64,000 nucleotides of DNA, from contig CAAGCO010000009.1 of NCBI GenBank assembly GCA_900768345.1, positions 1-64,000 of the forward strand, read 5' to 3'. Shown piece after piece: positions 27,423 to 35,866 of the stretch. The number at the start of each line of letters is the position of its first letter. Within the stretch, counting starts at the first letter, position 1. Origin of the DNA: Bacilli bacterium. Lineage in GTDB: Bacteria; Bacillota_I; Bacilli_A; RF39; UBA660. Under the pieces are notes generated by a model, which saw nothing but the letters and a program-made list of their open reading frames with translations, was not told the DNA's origin and did not search any database. The position numbers and the translations under genes are program-made.

Positions 27423-28052
27423 ATGGATAGTATATTAAGCTTTTTAGCAGACAATTATAAATATTTTATGATAGCAGCAGTAGTTTTATTATTTGCGCTA
27501 ATCGGTTTCATAGTAGACGGTAAAAAGAAAAAGAAAAATGAGGAGGTAGTTCCAGTACCTAATGTTGATGCTCAAGCTCAAGCTGCACAAGGAATGGCAC
27601 CAATGCAGCCAGCTCAAGTACAACCAGCTACACCAGCTCCAGCAGTAGAACAAACAGCTGTAGAACCTGGATTAGTTATTGAAGAACCTTCACTAAATAA
27701 TGTCGAACCTGCAAGTCAAGAATTAAATCTTGATGCATCTGTTCAAGAAGAACAAGGAAGCATATTTGGTACTCCTGAAATGCAAGCACCTGCTGCAGTA
27801 GAAACAACTGCACCTGATCCTGCAACAGTTGAAGGACCAACATTGGTTATAGAAGATAAAGAGGAAACTCCTGCTCCTGAAATGGCTGCCCCTACACTAG
27901 AACCTGTAGCACCAGCCCCAGTTGAAACAACAGCACCAGTTGCTGAACCAGTTGCTGAACCAACAGTTCAAGAAGTTGCTCCAACAATGACTGCTCCAGA
28001 AATGCCAGCAGCTCCAGCAGCAACTACACCTGAGACACCAATTCAACAATAA
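27423..28052 (+). CDS. Small membrane protein with Ala/Pro/Glu-rich extended tail
   Basis: 209 residues from ATG 27423, chosen because AAGGAGG stands eight bases upstream; the frame is open back to 27363 but that extension has no ribosome site. One helix spans about residues 13-33, followed by a basic stop-transfer cluster (KKKKK). The rest is low-complexity Ala, Pro, Glu, Gln, Thr and Val (residues ~40-209) and probably unfolded. With the basic cluster after the helix, the tail should be cytoplasmic. It resembles the tail of the DUF5684 protein at 10254 in composition. Function unknown. Confidence 0.65.
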   Translation: MDSILSFLADNYKYFMIAAVVLLFALIGFIVDGKKKKKNEEVVPVPNVDAQAQAAQGMAPMQPAQVQPATPAPAVEQTAVEPGLVIEEPSLNNVEPASQELNLDASVQEEQGSIFGTPEMQAPAAVETTAPDPATVEGPTLVIEDKEETPAPEMAAPTLEPVAPAPVETTAPVAEPVAEPTVQEVAPTMTAPEMPAAPAATTPETPIQQ

Positions 28053-28057
28053 AAGCA

Positions 28058-28088
28058 TAAACTGAAAATAATAATTTTCAGTTTTATT
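28058..28088 (+). terminator. Terminator after the Ala/Pro-rich protein
   Basis: Stem AAACTGAAAAT/ATTTTCAGTTT with a four-base loop, then T-rich sequence. Confidence 0.85.
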
Positions 28089-28127
28089 TTGCATTAAAAA
28101 ATGTTATCATTAGTATAGGTGAAAAAT

Positions 28128-30035
28128 ATGAAAAGAGATAATATAATAAAAATACTTTTAATATCCTTTAGTACATTAGTTTTGTTAAGTATTTTAGGGT
28201 ATGCATATGCATACTTTAGTCTTCAGATAGAAGGAACGCCTAAAGATGTAATAGTAAGTACAGGAGCTTTAAGACTTGAATATAAAGATGAAGCAGAGCT
28301 AAAACTAGATGGAGCATTCCCGGGAGATTCAGTTTCAAAAGTAGTTACAGTAAAAAATGTTGGTACAGAAAATGTGGCGTATTCTTTATACTGGGGCGAC
28401 TTAATAAATACAATAGAAAACTTTGAACTTCATATAACGCTCGACTGTAAGAGTTATACTAATTATGGTGAAACAACACAAGCAGAAAGTGGAACATGCG
28501 ATAATATCTATAGAGCAGTACCAATGAGCGATACAGTTACTACTGATACAATAAAGGGTAACATATCAATAGGCCCAAAAATAACACATGAATACTCTAT
28601 AACAATAACATTTGATGATAAAAACTATGACCAAAGTTATAACAAAAACAAATCATTTAAAGGTAAAATTGGTATACAAGAATATACAGCTCCAGCAGTA
28701 ACTAATTGTACATTTGATGGAGAACTTACTCAAGGAGCAGAGTATGTTAATGGTCAATATACTTATAGATATATGCAAGAAGGCGTATATTCTAATGATT
28801 CTTCTTTAGCCTGGGTAGATATAAAAGACAAAGGTTGGGGAGTACAACTTACAGATAAAGACAGTACTGCAGTAGCGATAGGAAATGTTTGCACATATAT
28901 AAATAACGAGCCAGTAATATCTATGTCATACATGTATTCCGACAGTGCAGCTGAATCGATAAACTTATCAAGTTTTAATACCAGCAAAGTAAAAAATATG
29001 AAAGCAATGTTTTACAAAGTAACTACAACTACATTAGACACAAGTAGCTTTGACACATCTAGCGTAACTGATATGAGCTATATGTTTTATTCACAAGCAA
29101 CTAAAATAGATGCAAGTGGATTTGATACAAGCAATGTAACTGACATGAGCTATATGTTTAGTTATACGCAAGCAACAACACTGGATTTAAGTTCTTTTAA
29201 TACAAGCAAAGTTAATAATATGAATAGTATGTTTAGCAGTACAAATGCAACAACAATAGATGTAAGTGGATTTGATACAAGCAACGTAATAAATATGTCA
29301 AATATGTTTTCTGGTTCGAATGTTGTAACGTTAGATTTGAATAATTTTGATACAAGCAATGTAACTGATATGTCAAATATGTTTTCTGATGCCGAAGCAA
29401 CAACTTTAAATGTTAGCAACTTTAATACAAGCAAGGTTAACAATATGAGTAGGATGTTTACTTTTACAAGGGCAACAACAATAGATGTAAGTGGATTTGA
29501 TACAAGTAATGTAACTGATATGTCAAATATGTTTTATAATACCCAAGCAACAACTTTAAATGTTAGCAACTTTAATACAAGCAAGGTTAACAATATGAAT
29601 AGTATGTTTAGCAGTACAAATGCAACAACACTAGATTTATCAAATTTTGATACAAGTAAAGTAACAAATATGGGTTCTATGTTCTTTGGTTCAAAAGTAA
29701 ATAATCTGGATTTAAGCAATTTTGATACAAGTAATGTAACTGATATGTCAAATATGTTTTGGTTTTCTTCAGCGAGTGTAATAGATGTTAGCGGTTTTGA
29801 TACAAGTAAAGTAACGAACATGGATTATATGTTTTATGATTCAAAAGCTAAAACTATATATGTAAGTGATAAATTTGTTACAAATAAAATTACTGTTGCT
29901 AATTCAGCCAATATGTTTACAGGAGCAACTAATTTAGTTGGTGGAAATGGAACTAAATACAATAGTTCACATGTAGATAAAACCTATGCTAGAATAGATA
30001 CAGCATCTACTCCAGGATATTTCACATCAAAATAA
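28128..30035 (+). CDS. BspA-type (DUF285) repeat surface protein with TasA/camelysin-like head
   Basis: 635 residues from ATG 28128 (AGGTG six bases upstream; GTG 28119 is the alternative). A signal-anchor lies at about residues 7-28. Residues ~28-185 resemble the TasA/camelysin-like beta-sandwich (AYFSLQIEGTPKDVIVSTG, GDSVSKVVTVKNVG). A linker with VDIKDKGWGVQL leads into 12 tandem leucine-rich-like repeats of 24-25 residues, each containing F(D/N)TS(N/K)V followed by M..MF. This DUF285 repeat is known from BspA-like adhesins of Treponema, Bacteroides, Trichomonas and Mycoplasma mycoides relatives. The protein is presumably displayed outside; no LPXTG is present. The alaS T-box promoter begins right after it without a clear terminator. 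Confidence 0.85.
   Translation: MKRDNIIKILLISFSTLVLLSILGYAYAYFSLQIEGTPKDVIVSTGALRLEYKDEAELKLDGAFPGDSVSKVVTVKNVGTENVAYSLYWGDLINTIENFELHITLDCKSYTNYGETTQAESGTCDNIYRAVPMSDTVTTDTIKGNISIGPKITHEYSITITFDDKNYDQSYNKNKSFKGKIGIQEYTAPAVTNCTFDGELTQGAEYVNGQYTYRYMQEGVYSNDSSLAWVDIKDKGWGVQLTDKDSTAVAIGNVCTYINNEPVISMSYMYSDSAAESINLSSFNTSKVKNMKAMFYKVTTTTLDTSSFDTSSVTDMSYMFYSQATKIDASGFDTSNVTDMSYMFSYTQATTLDLSSFNTSKVNNMNSMFSSTNATTIDVSGFDTSNVINMSNMFSGSNVVTLDLNNFDTSNVTDMSNMFSDAEATTLNVSNFNTSKVNNMSRMFTFTRATTIDVSGFDTSNVTDMSNMFYNTQATTLNVSNFNTSKVNNMNSMFSSTNATTLDLSNFDTSKVTNMGSMFFGSKVNNLDLSNFDTSNVTDMSNMFWFSSASVIDVSGFDTSKVTNMDYMFYDSKAKTIYVSDKFVTNKITVANSANMFTGATNLVGGNGTKYNSSHVDKTYARIDTASTPGYFTSK
28963..29850 (+). repeat. Tandem 72-75-bp coding repeats (12 units) in the BspA-like gene
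   Basis: Twelve in-frame units encode the 24-25-residue DUF285 repeat. Several units are nearly identical at the DNA level, for example the blocks around 29209-29280 and 29590-29640, and 29400-29450 and 29545-29600. Such identity suggests recent duplication or gene conversion and allows the copy number to change by recombination. Confidence 0.9.
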
Positions 30036-30053
30036 TAAAAATACTTAAAACTA

Positions 30054-30082
30054 TTGAAATTTATTAATAATTTTGATAGAAT
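30054..30082 (+). promoter_or_regulatory. Promoter of the alaS leader
   Basis: TTGAAA at 30054-30059 and TAGAAT at 30077-30082 with a 17-base spacer, directly before the T-box leader. Confidence 0.65.
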
Positions 30083-30089
30083 CTAATAC

Positions 30090-30272
30090 ATTGAAAGACG
30101 AGTAGAATAAAAATACTTTATAGAGAGTTAGTGGCTGGTGTAAACTAATAAGTACTATATTTGAAGCTACTTTCACTTATGAGTTAATAGCTCACGTGGA
30201 AATACGTTATATTAATTAAGTTAATTAAAGGATGGTACCGTCTATATGACTCCTTGTGTACTATCCTTTTTT
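30090..30272 (+). promoter_or_regulatory. T-box riboswitch, alanine specifier
   Basis: It shares with the asnS leader the stem I block GAGAGTTAGTGG and a GAA-codon-AC specifier context. The specifier reads GCT (30166-30168), an Ala codon. The T-box bulge is GATGGTACC (about 30231-30239), and AAGGATGGTAC pairs with GTACTATCCTT followed by six T residues as the competing terminator. Uncharged tRNA-Ala should open alaS transcription. The leader ends 18 bases before the alaS start. Confidence 0.92.
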
Positions 30273-30289
30273 ATTTTAGGGAGGAAATT

Positions 30290-32035
30290 ATGAATATTAA
30301 AGATTTGTACATTGATTTTTTTGTTAGTAAAGGACACAAACAAATACCAAGTGCGCCAGTAGTACCTGAAAATGATCCAAGCGTATTATTTAATACAGCT
30401 GGTATGCAACCACTAATACCATATTTAATGGGACAAACTCATCCATATGGTACTAGACTTTGTGATTATCAAAAATGTATTAGAACAAATGATTTAGATA
30501 ATATAGGAGACACTTATCACCATACATTCTTTGAAATGTTAGGTAATTGGTCACTAGGAGACTATTTTAAAGATGAAGCAATAGAATGGAGCTTTGAATT
30601 TTTAACAAAGGTATTAAATATACCAGTTGAAAGACTTGCTGTAACTGTATATGCAGGAAGTGATAACATACCATTTGATGAAGTTTCATATAACAAATGG
30701 TTAAGTTTAGGAATTAAGAAAGAAAGAATTGCTAAAACAGTAGATGATAATTTCTGGATAGCAGGAGAATCAGGACCTTGTGGACCAGATTCAGAAATGT
30801 TCTTTTGGAGAAGTAATGATCCTATTCCTGAAGTATTTGATACAGAAGATGAAAGATGGGTTGAAATCTGGAACGATGTATTTATGCAATACAATAAAAG
30901 TACTAATGGAACTATAACAGAACTACCTAAAAAGAATGTTGATACAGGTATGGGAGTAGAAAGAGTAACAGCAATCCTAGAAGGTGTTAATGATAACTAT
31001 GAATCAAGCATCTGGAAAGATGTTATAGAATTAATTAGTAAGATTAGTAATTTACCATACAAAGGTAATGAACAAAGTATGAGAATAATAGCTGATCACT
31101 TAAGAACAAGTGTATTTATTAGTGCTGACTATGCTGGAGTAAAACCAAGTAATGTAGGTCAAGGATACATCTTAAGAAGATTAATTAGACGTGCTATTAG
31201 ACATGCTAAAAAACTAGGAATAGATGTTTCAAGTAATTGGGAACAAGAAATTGCTAAACTTATTATTTCTAAATATGAAAAATATTATAGTGAATTAACT
31301 GATAATGAAAATACTGTATTAGAAGTATTAAAGAACGAAAAAGAAAAATTCAATAGAACTTTAGAAAAAGGATTAAGAGAATTTGAAAAAGTTACTAGAG
31401 ATAACAAAGATATAGATGCAACTACTGCATTTAGATTATATGATACTTATGGATTCCCAATTGAATTAACAGTTGAACTTGCTAAAGAAAGAAATTTAAA
31501 TGTTGATGAAGAAGGATTTAAAGAAAAATTCAAAGCTCATCAAGAACTATCAAGAACTGCATCTGCTGGTCAATTCAAGGGTGGACTTAGTGGTAACAAT
31601 GAAATAGAAACTAAATATCATACAGCAACACATTTATTAAATGCAGCATTAAAAGTAGTTGTTAATAAAGATGTTCATCAAAAGGGTAGTAATATCACTG
31701 ATGAAAGAATGAGATTTGACTTTAGTTGTGACCATAAACTAAGTGCTGAAGAAAAACAAAAAACTGAAGATTTAGTTAATGAATGGATTAAAGAATGTCT
31801 TCCAGTAACTGTAGAAGAAATGAGTAAAGAAGATGCTATTAAATCAGGAGCAGAATGTATGTTCATTGAAAAATATCCTGATATCGTTACAGTTTATACT
31901 ATCGGAGATAATATTTCTAAAGAACTTTGTGGTGGCCCACACGTTAAAAATACTAAGGAACTTGGACACTTCAAAATAGTAAAAGAAGAAGCATCATCTG
32001 CAGGAGTAAGAAGAATAAAAGCAATATTAGAATAA
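30290..32035 (+). CDS. alaS: Alanyl-tRNA synthetase, short form lacking C-terminal region
   Basis: 581 residues from ATG 30290 (GGGAGG upstream), against ~870 for a typical bacterial AlaRS. The catalytic domain is complete: motif 2 HHTFFEMLGNWSLGDYF, the WNDVFMQYN stretch, motif 3 DTGMGVERVTAIL, and the tRNA-recognition helices with GYILRRLIRRAIRHAKK. The editing domain keeps both zinc half-sites, HTATH and CGGPH (usually CGGTH). The beta-barrel normally preceding the editing domain (with an ESGGQ-type motif) is not seen, and the C-Ala/DHHA1 oligomerisation domain is absent. The stop is followed directly by a terminator, so this is not a visible frameshift. The Ala T-box upstream supports the assignment. 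Confidence 0.93.
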   Translation: MNIKDLYIDFFVSKGHKQIPSAPVVPENDPSVLFNTAGMQPLIPYLMGQTHPYGTRLCDYQKCIRTNDLDNIGDTYHHTFFEMLGNWSLGDYFKDEAIEWSFEFLTKVLNIPVERLAVTVYAGSDNIPFDEVSYNKWLSLGIKKERIAKTVDDNFWIAGESGPCGPDSEMFFWRSNDPIPEVFDTEDERWVEIWNDVFMQYNKSTNGTITELPKKNVDTGMGVERVTAILEGVNDNYESSIWKDVIELISKISNLPYKGNEQSMRIIADHLRTSVFISADYAGVKPSNVGQGYILRRLIRRAIRHAKKLGIDVSSNWEQEIAKLIISKYEKYYSELTDNENTVLEVLKNEKEKFNRTLEKGLREFEKVTRDNKDIDATTAFRLYDTYGFPIELTVELAKERNLNVDEEGFKEKFKAHQELSRTASAGQFKGGLSGNNEIETKYHTATHLLNAALKVVVNKDVHQKGSNITDERMRFDFSCDHKLSAEEKQKTEDLVNEWIKECLPVTVEEMSKEDAIKSGAECMFIEKYPDIVTVYTIGDNISKELCGGPHVKNTKELGHFKIVKEEASSAGVRRIKAILE

Positions 32036-32056
32036 GTACTTAGGTACTTTTTCTTT
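32034..32056 (+). terminator. Terminator after alaS
   Basis: Stem AAGTAC/GTACTT with TTAG loop followed by T-rich sequence, starting at the alaS stop. Confidence 0.75.
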
Positions 32057-32094
32057 TTTATAAAAATTGTTATAATACAACCAAGGAGCAATAG

Positions 32095-33135
32095 ATGATT
32101 AAAGATTTATGTTTTGAAATAATTCAAAAATGTCCTAACGAATGTATATTTTGTTCATCACTAGCAAGTATAAATAAAGTAACAATTATAAAATTTGATA
32201 CATTTAAAAAAACTTTGGATTATATATTATCAAAAAGTGGAGTGGAAGAATTATCATTTTCAGGTGGAGAACCATTTTTAAATCCTGATTTATTCAAAAT
32301 GATAGAATACACAAAAAGCAAAGGCATTAGAGTTGTTTTATTTACTAGCGGAGTCAAATGTGCGCATAAATTAACTGAAGAAGAATTAAAATTAATGATG
32401 GAAAGCGATATAAAAAGATTTGATCCAAGTGAAGAAGATAAAGAAAATATTAAAAGAAAATTACAAAAAATATATAAAATGGTATACAAAAGAGAATATA
32501 CAAGTATATCAAAGAGCGAATTAGAAGCATTGAAAAACTTAGGTTTAGATAAAATAGTATTTGATTATCAAGGCTCAAATAGAGAAGAATATAATTTATT
32601 GATGGGTAAAGATAATTTTTGTGAAGTATCAACATCAATAATAAGGGCTTGCGAAGTAGGTATAGAAACAGATATACACTTTGTACCCATGAAATGTAAC
32701 TATAAATCTTTACTCGATATAGTGGAATTATTAAATATAGCAGGGGTTAAAAACCTAAGTTTATTAAACTTTGTACCTCAAGGAAGAGGAAAAGTTAATG
32801 AATCTAAACTTAAGATGAGCAAAGAAGAGTATGAAGAATTTAGAAAGATAGTTAAGGAAGCAAATGAAAGATTCAATGGTAAAATTAGAATAGGAATACC
32901 TCTTGATAGCAGCAATTCTCATAAATGTACAGCAGGTTTAAGCAAACTAGTTATTAAATATGATGGAACTATACTGCCATGCCCAGCCTTCAAAGAGTAT
33001 GATAGTGAAATACTAAGAAAAAATGGGTTTAGAGTATTAAATATTTATGAAAATTTAGAAGAACTTGAAATTCATGAGGGAACGAGAAACTATCCTTTAT
33101 GTAAAAAACTATATAATTTTATTGGCAATATATAA
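32095..33135 (+). CDS. Radical SAM protein of unknown specificity
   Basis: 346 residues. The iron-sulfur motif is CPNECIFC (CX3CX2C, near residue 14), followed by the SAM 'GGE' motif SFSGGEPFLNPDL. The barrel continues with LDKIVFDYQGSN and a FVPMK segment. Near the C-terminus, HKCTAGLSKLVIKYDGTILPCPAFKEYD, read as two Cys-containing parts, resembles a reduced SPASM-type cluster-binding tail: CTAG, then LPCPAF and a last Cys in LCKKL. Such tails occur in peptide-modifying enzymes, but no peptide substrate gene is adjacent. The function cannot be set from sequence. Weak GGAGC ribosome site. Confidence 0.8.
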   Translation: MIKDLCFEIIQKCPNECIFCSSLASINKVTIIKFDTFKKTLDYILSKSGVEELSFSGGEPFLNPDLFKMIEYTKSKGIRVVLFTSGVKCAHKLTEEELKLMMESDIKRFDPSEEDKENIKRKLQKIYKMVYKREYTSISKSELEALKNLGLDKIVFDYQGSNREEYNLLMGKDNFCEVSTSIIRACEVGIETDIHFVPMKCNYKSLLDIVELLNIAGVKNLSLLNFVPQGRGKVNESKLKMSKEEYEEFRKIVKEANERFNGKIRIGIPLDSSNSHKCTAGLSKLVIKYDGTILPCPAFKEYDSEILRKNGFRVLNIYENLEELEIHEGTRNYPLCKKLYNFIGNI

Positions 33136-33174
33136 AAATAATGATACAATTTTTTTTAAGAATAGGGAGAATTT

Positions 33175-33636
33175 ATGAAAAAGAAAATATTTTTAGTAAT
33201 TGTACTGATGACTTCACTTTTGTTACTAACAGGTTGTGGTAAGAAAGCACTAACTATAGAAGGATTCACATCATCATTTGATACTAACAAATATACAGTT
33301 GGTGAATATCAAAATGGTCAAATAGACACAATTATAGATGGCTTAGAAAGAGGAGCATATGTAACAAATGGAGCATATACTATAGACTTCTATATTCTAG
33401 AAAATACCACTAAAGCAGAAGAGTTATTTAAAGATGAAAAAGAAACATACAAGGCGAATAAGGATGGAAAAACATTAGAAAACTCAATAAAGTCAGGTAA
33501 CTTCGAAACATATGAACTAACTACTAATCTTATGTATATGTATACTTGTAGAGTAGATAACACACTTTTATATGTCAGTGCTAACGTAGAAGATAAAGAT
33601 GAAATAAAAGAATTAGTTAAAAATCTTGGATACTAA
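33175..33636 (+). CDS. Putative lipoprotein
   Basis: 153 residues. Signal peptide with lipobox LLLTGCGKK, so Cys21 should be the lipidated residue. The mature domain starts ALTIEGFTSSFDTNKYTVGEY and is a compact alpha/beta domain with no motif I can name; similar small lipoproteins of unknown function are common in gut Firmicutes. It has its own ribosome site (AGGGAG) and terminator. Co-transcription with the radical SAM gene 40 bases upstream is possible. Confidence 0.7.
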   Translation: MKKKIFLVIVLMTSLLLLTGCGKKALTIEGFTSSFDTNKYTVGEYQNGQIDTIIDGLERGAYVTNGAYTIDFYILENTTKAEELFKDEKETYKANKDGKTLENSIKSGNFETYELTTNLMYMYTCRVDNTLLYVSANVEDKDEIKELVKNLGY

Positions 33637-33640
33637 AAAT

Positions 33641-33668
33641 AACCATATTCATAAGAATATGGTTTTAA
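33641..33668 (+). terminator. Terminator after the lipoprotein gene
   Basis: Perfect ten-bp stem AACCATATTC/GAATATGGTT around ATAA, followed by TTTTAA-type sequence. Confidence 0.8.
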
Positions 33669-33703
33669 TATGAAAATATGTTATAATTTAAGAGGTGAAG
33701 AAA

Positions 33704-34723
33704 ATGAATATATATGATTTTACTTTAGAAGAACTTGAAACCTTTTTGGTAGAAAATGGTTTTAAAAAATATAATGCTACTCAAGTTTTTGAAGGAATAT
33801 ATAAAAAAAGAGTTACTTCTTTTGATGAGATAACTAATATAAGTAAAGATTTAAAGACTTTTTTAAATAATAATTTTGAAATAAAATATTTAAAAGTATT
33901 AGATGAATTAAAAAGTGAAGATACTAACAAATATCTACTTGAAGTAAAAGATTCTAGTATTGAAGTAGTCTTAATGAAACACAATTATGGAAATAGTATA
34001 TGTATAAGTACACAAATTGGATGTAATATGGGTTGTGCTTTTTGTGAAAGTGGTAAACTAAAGAAATTTAGAAATTTAACTACAGCTGAGATTATATTAG
34101 AAGTTTTAACTATAGAAAAACTAGAAAATATTAAAGTAGATAATATAGTTGTAATGGGAATAGGCGAACCATTTGATAATTTTACAAATCTAGTAAAAGC
34201 TATTAAGATATTAAATTGTCCAAAAGGAATAGATTTAGGTTCTAGAAGAATCACAGTAAGTACTTGTGGAATAGTACCAAAAATAAAAGAATTTGCAGAC
34301 TTAGATACACAAGTAAATTTAGCAATAAGTCTTCATGCACCAAATCAAGCAATACGAGAAACATTAATGCCTATTAGTAAAGCATACAAAATGGATGAAT
34401 TAATGTCTGCAGTAGACTACTATATTTCTAAGACTAATAGAAAAGTAACTATGGAATATATTTTATTAGAAGGAATTAATGATAGCATAGAAAATGCTAA
34501 AGAATTAGCTAATCTCTTAAAAGGTAAACTTGTTTATGTAAATCTAATACCATATAACAGTACAAGTAGTAATTTTAAGAGAAGTTCTAAAGATAGAATA
34601 AATGCATTCTATGATGAACTAGTAAAACATAAAATTAATGTTCAAATGAGAAGAGAAATGGGAAAAGGTATTAAAGGAGCTTGTGGTCAATTAAAAGCAA
34701 GCCATGAAAGCAATAATATATAA
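33704..34723 (+). CDS. rlmN: RlmN-family radical SAM rRNA/tRNA adenine C2-methyltransferase (divergent paralog)
   Basis: 339 residues from ATG 33704 (AGGTG six bases upstream, GTG 33695 alternative). The cluster motif is GCNMGCAFCESG (CX3CX2C) and the resting methyl-carrier Cys lies in KGACGQLKASHES. MGIGEPFDN, RRITVSTCGIVPKI and AISLHAPNQAIRETLMPI are the family blocks. The enzyme methylates A2503 of 23S rRNA and A37 of some tRNAs. The usual FCASTLGG-type loop reads FCESGKLKKFRNL, and the C-terminus is less canonical than the relic at 34972-35100. It occupies the rlmN place of the conserved rlmN-prpC-prkC-rsgA-rpe cluster. Confidence 0.88.
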   Translation: MNIYDFTLEELETFLVENGFKKYNATQVFEGIYKKRVTSFDEITNISKDLKTFLNNNFEIKYLKVLDELKSEDTNKYLLEVKDSSIEVVLMKHNYGNSICISTQIGCNMGCAFCESGKLKKFRNLTTAEIILEVLTIEKLENIKVDNIVVMGIGEPFDNFTNLVKAIKILNCPKGIDLGSRRITVSTCGIVPKIKEFADLDTQVNLAISLHAPNQAIRETLMPISKAYKMDELMSAVDYYISKTNRKVTMEYILLEGINDSIENAKELANLLKGKLVYVNLIPYNSTSSNFKRSSKDRINAFYDELVKHKINVQMRREMGKGIKGACGQLKASHESNNI

Positions 34724-34738
34724 GAGAGGAATTATAAA

Positions 34739-34930
34739 GTGTTTAAAGAAACTAAAAAAATTAGTGTTGATTCAAATCAAATAAAAAATCAAATAGAACT
34801 GGCAAGAATAGCTAGAAATAGTAAAATTGATAGATCAGAAACATGCTTTGCTGGAAGCAGTAGACAAACAGTCGAAGAATATTTAAAAGGTAAAGAAAGA
34901 GCAAAAGTACTTTCAAAAAAATGGTTTTAA
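34739..34930 (+). CDS. Small hypothetical protein between rlmN and the rlmN relic
   Basis: 63 residues from GTG 34739, with GAGAGGA upstream. Highly charged, no membrane segment; one helix (residues ~15-30, NQIELARIARNS) and a second Lys/Glu helix at the end. A motif RSETCFAGSSRQTVEEYL in the middle looks conserved-like but I know no family. It lies 15 bases after rlmN, so it is probably in the same transcript. Confidence 0.5.
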   Translation: MFKETKKISVDSNQIKNQIELARIARNSKIDRSETCFAGSSRQTVEEYLKGKERAKVLSKKWF

Positions 34931-34971
34931 AGTAAACTGATTTTACAGAGAGATAAAGTAATATCTTTAAA

Positions 34972-35100
34972 ATGAAAATATTTTATGATATACTTAAATC
35001 AAATAATGTAAATGTAACAATAAGGAAGGAAATGGGCGGTAATTTATCAGCTGCCTGTGGCCAATTAAGAGCTAACGAAATGGAACGTGAAAGTAAATAA
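34972..35100 (+). pseudogene. Relic 3' end of a second rlmN gene
   Basis: A 42-codon frame encodes the C-terminal end of an RlmN protein: KSNNVNVTIRKEMGG, then SAACGQLRANE, which contains the family's methyl-carrier Cys. It is closer to the common RlmN C-terminus than the complete gene just upstream. The matching frame carries a stop at 34954-34956 and nothing upstream resembles the rest of the gene. It sits directly in front of prpC, where the ancestral rlmN would have ended. I infer that a paralog took over and the old gene was deleted except for its end. Translation of the fragment is not excluded. Confidence 0.75.
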
Positions 35101-35127
35101 TTTACATTAATAAAAAGAAGGTGAAAT

Positions 35128-35865
35128 ATGAAGACTTGTTATCAAACTGACCCAGGAAAAGTTAGAAGTCATAATGAAGACTCAGTAACAATTATTAAAA
35201 ATATGAGTGATGAGTACTTATTAGTAGTAGCTGATGGAATGGGTGGACATAAAGCTGGAGAAGTTGCTAGTTCTTTAGTAGTAACTGAACTTGGTAAAAG
35301 ATTTGCTGAACTATCAAGTATAGGTACTAAAGAAGAAGCAGTAATCTGGTTAAAAGAAATAATAGATGAAGTAAATATTAAAATATTAAAATATTCTGAA
35401 GAACATATAGATGCAAGTGGTCTTGGAACAACTTGTGTTTGCTCAATACTAACTAATGATTTCTTACTATTTGGAAACGTTGGTGATTCAAGCGGTTTCG
35501 TATACAAAAAAGACAAACTATACAAAGTTACTAAAGATCACACATTAGTAAATATATTACTAGAAAATGGAGAACTAACTGAAAGTGCAGCAAAGAATCA
35601 TCCACAAAAGAATGTACTTATGAAAGCATTAGGTGCAGCTGAAACTATAGAAATGGATATTTTTGATGTAGAACGTACAGTAGATGGAATTTTCCTATGT
35701 AGTGATGGACTTACTAATATGTTAACGGTAGAACAAATAGAAAAAGTATTAAATGATAATGAATTAGATATAGAAGAGCAAGTAGATAAATTAATTATGA
35801 AAGCTAATACTCGTGGGGGAAACGATAATATTACAATTGCTTATGCAAGAATGAGTGGTGAATAG
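35128..35865 (+). CDS. prpC: PP2C-type Ser/Thr protein phosphatase (PrpC/Stp)
   Basis: 245 residues. Metal-site motifs: RSHNEDS, VADGMGGHKAGEVAS, GLGTTCVCSIL, NVGDSSGFVY, FLCSDGLTNML and the late GGNDNITIAY. It removes phosphate from targets of the neighbouring PASTA kinase. AGAAGGTG precedes the ATG. Its stop is one base before the chosen kinase start, so the antagonist pair is co-translated, as in B. subtilis prpC-prkC. Confidence 0.95.
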   Translation: MKTCYQTDPGKVRSHNEDSVTIIKNMSDEYLLVVADGMGGHKAGEVASSLVVTELGKRFAELSSIGTKEEAVIWLKEIIDEVNIKILKYSEEHIDASGLGTTCVCSILTNDFLLFGNVGDSSGFVYKKDKLYKVTKDHTLVNILLENGELTESAAKNHPQKNVLMKALGAAETIEMDIFDVERTVDGIFLCSDGLTNMLTVEQIEKVLNDNELDIEEQVDKLIMKANTRGGNDNITIAYARMSGE

Positions 35866-35866
35866 T

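Noticed and set aside
28763..29821. Several antisense open frames of 70-95 codons in the BspA-like gene
   Set aside because: They are mirror effects of the coding repeats and have no ribosome sites.
28963..29850. Regular repeats that might suggest a CRISPR array
   Set aside because: The units are 72-75 bases, in frame, without unique spacers, and encode DUF285 protein repeats.
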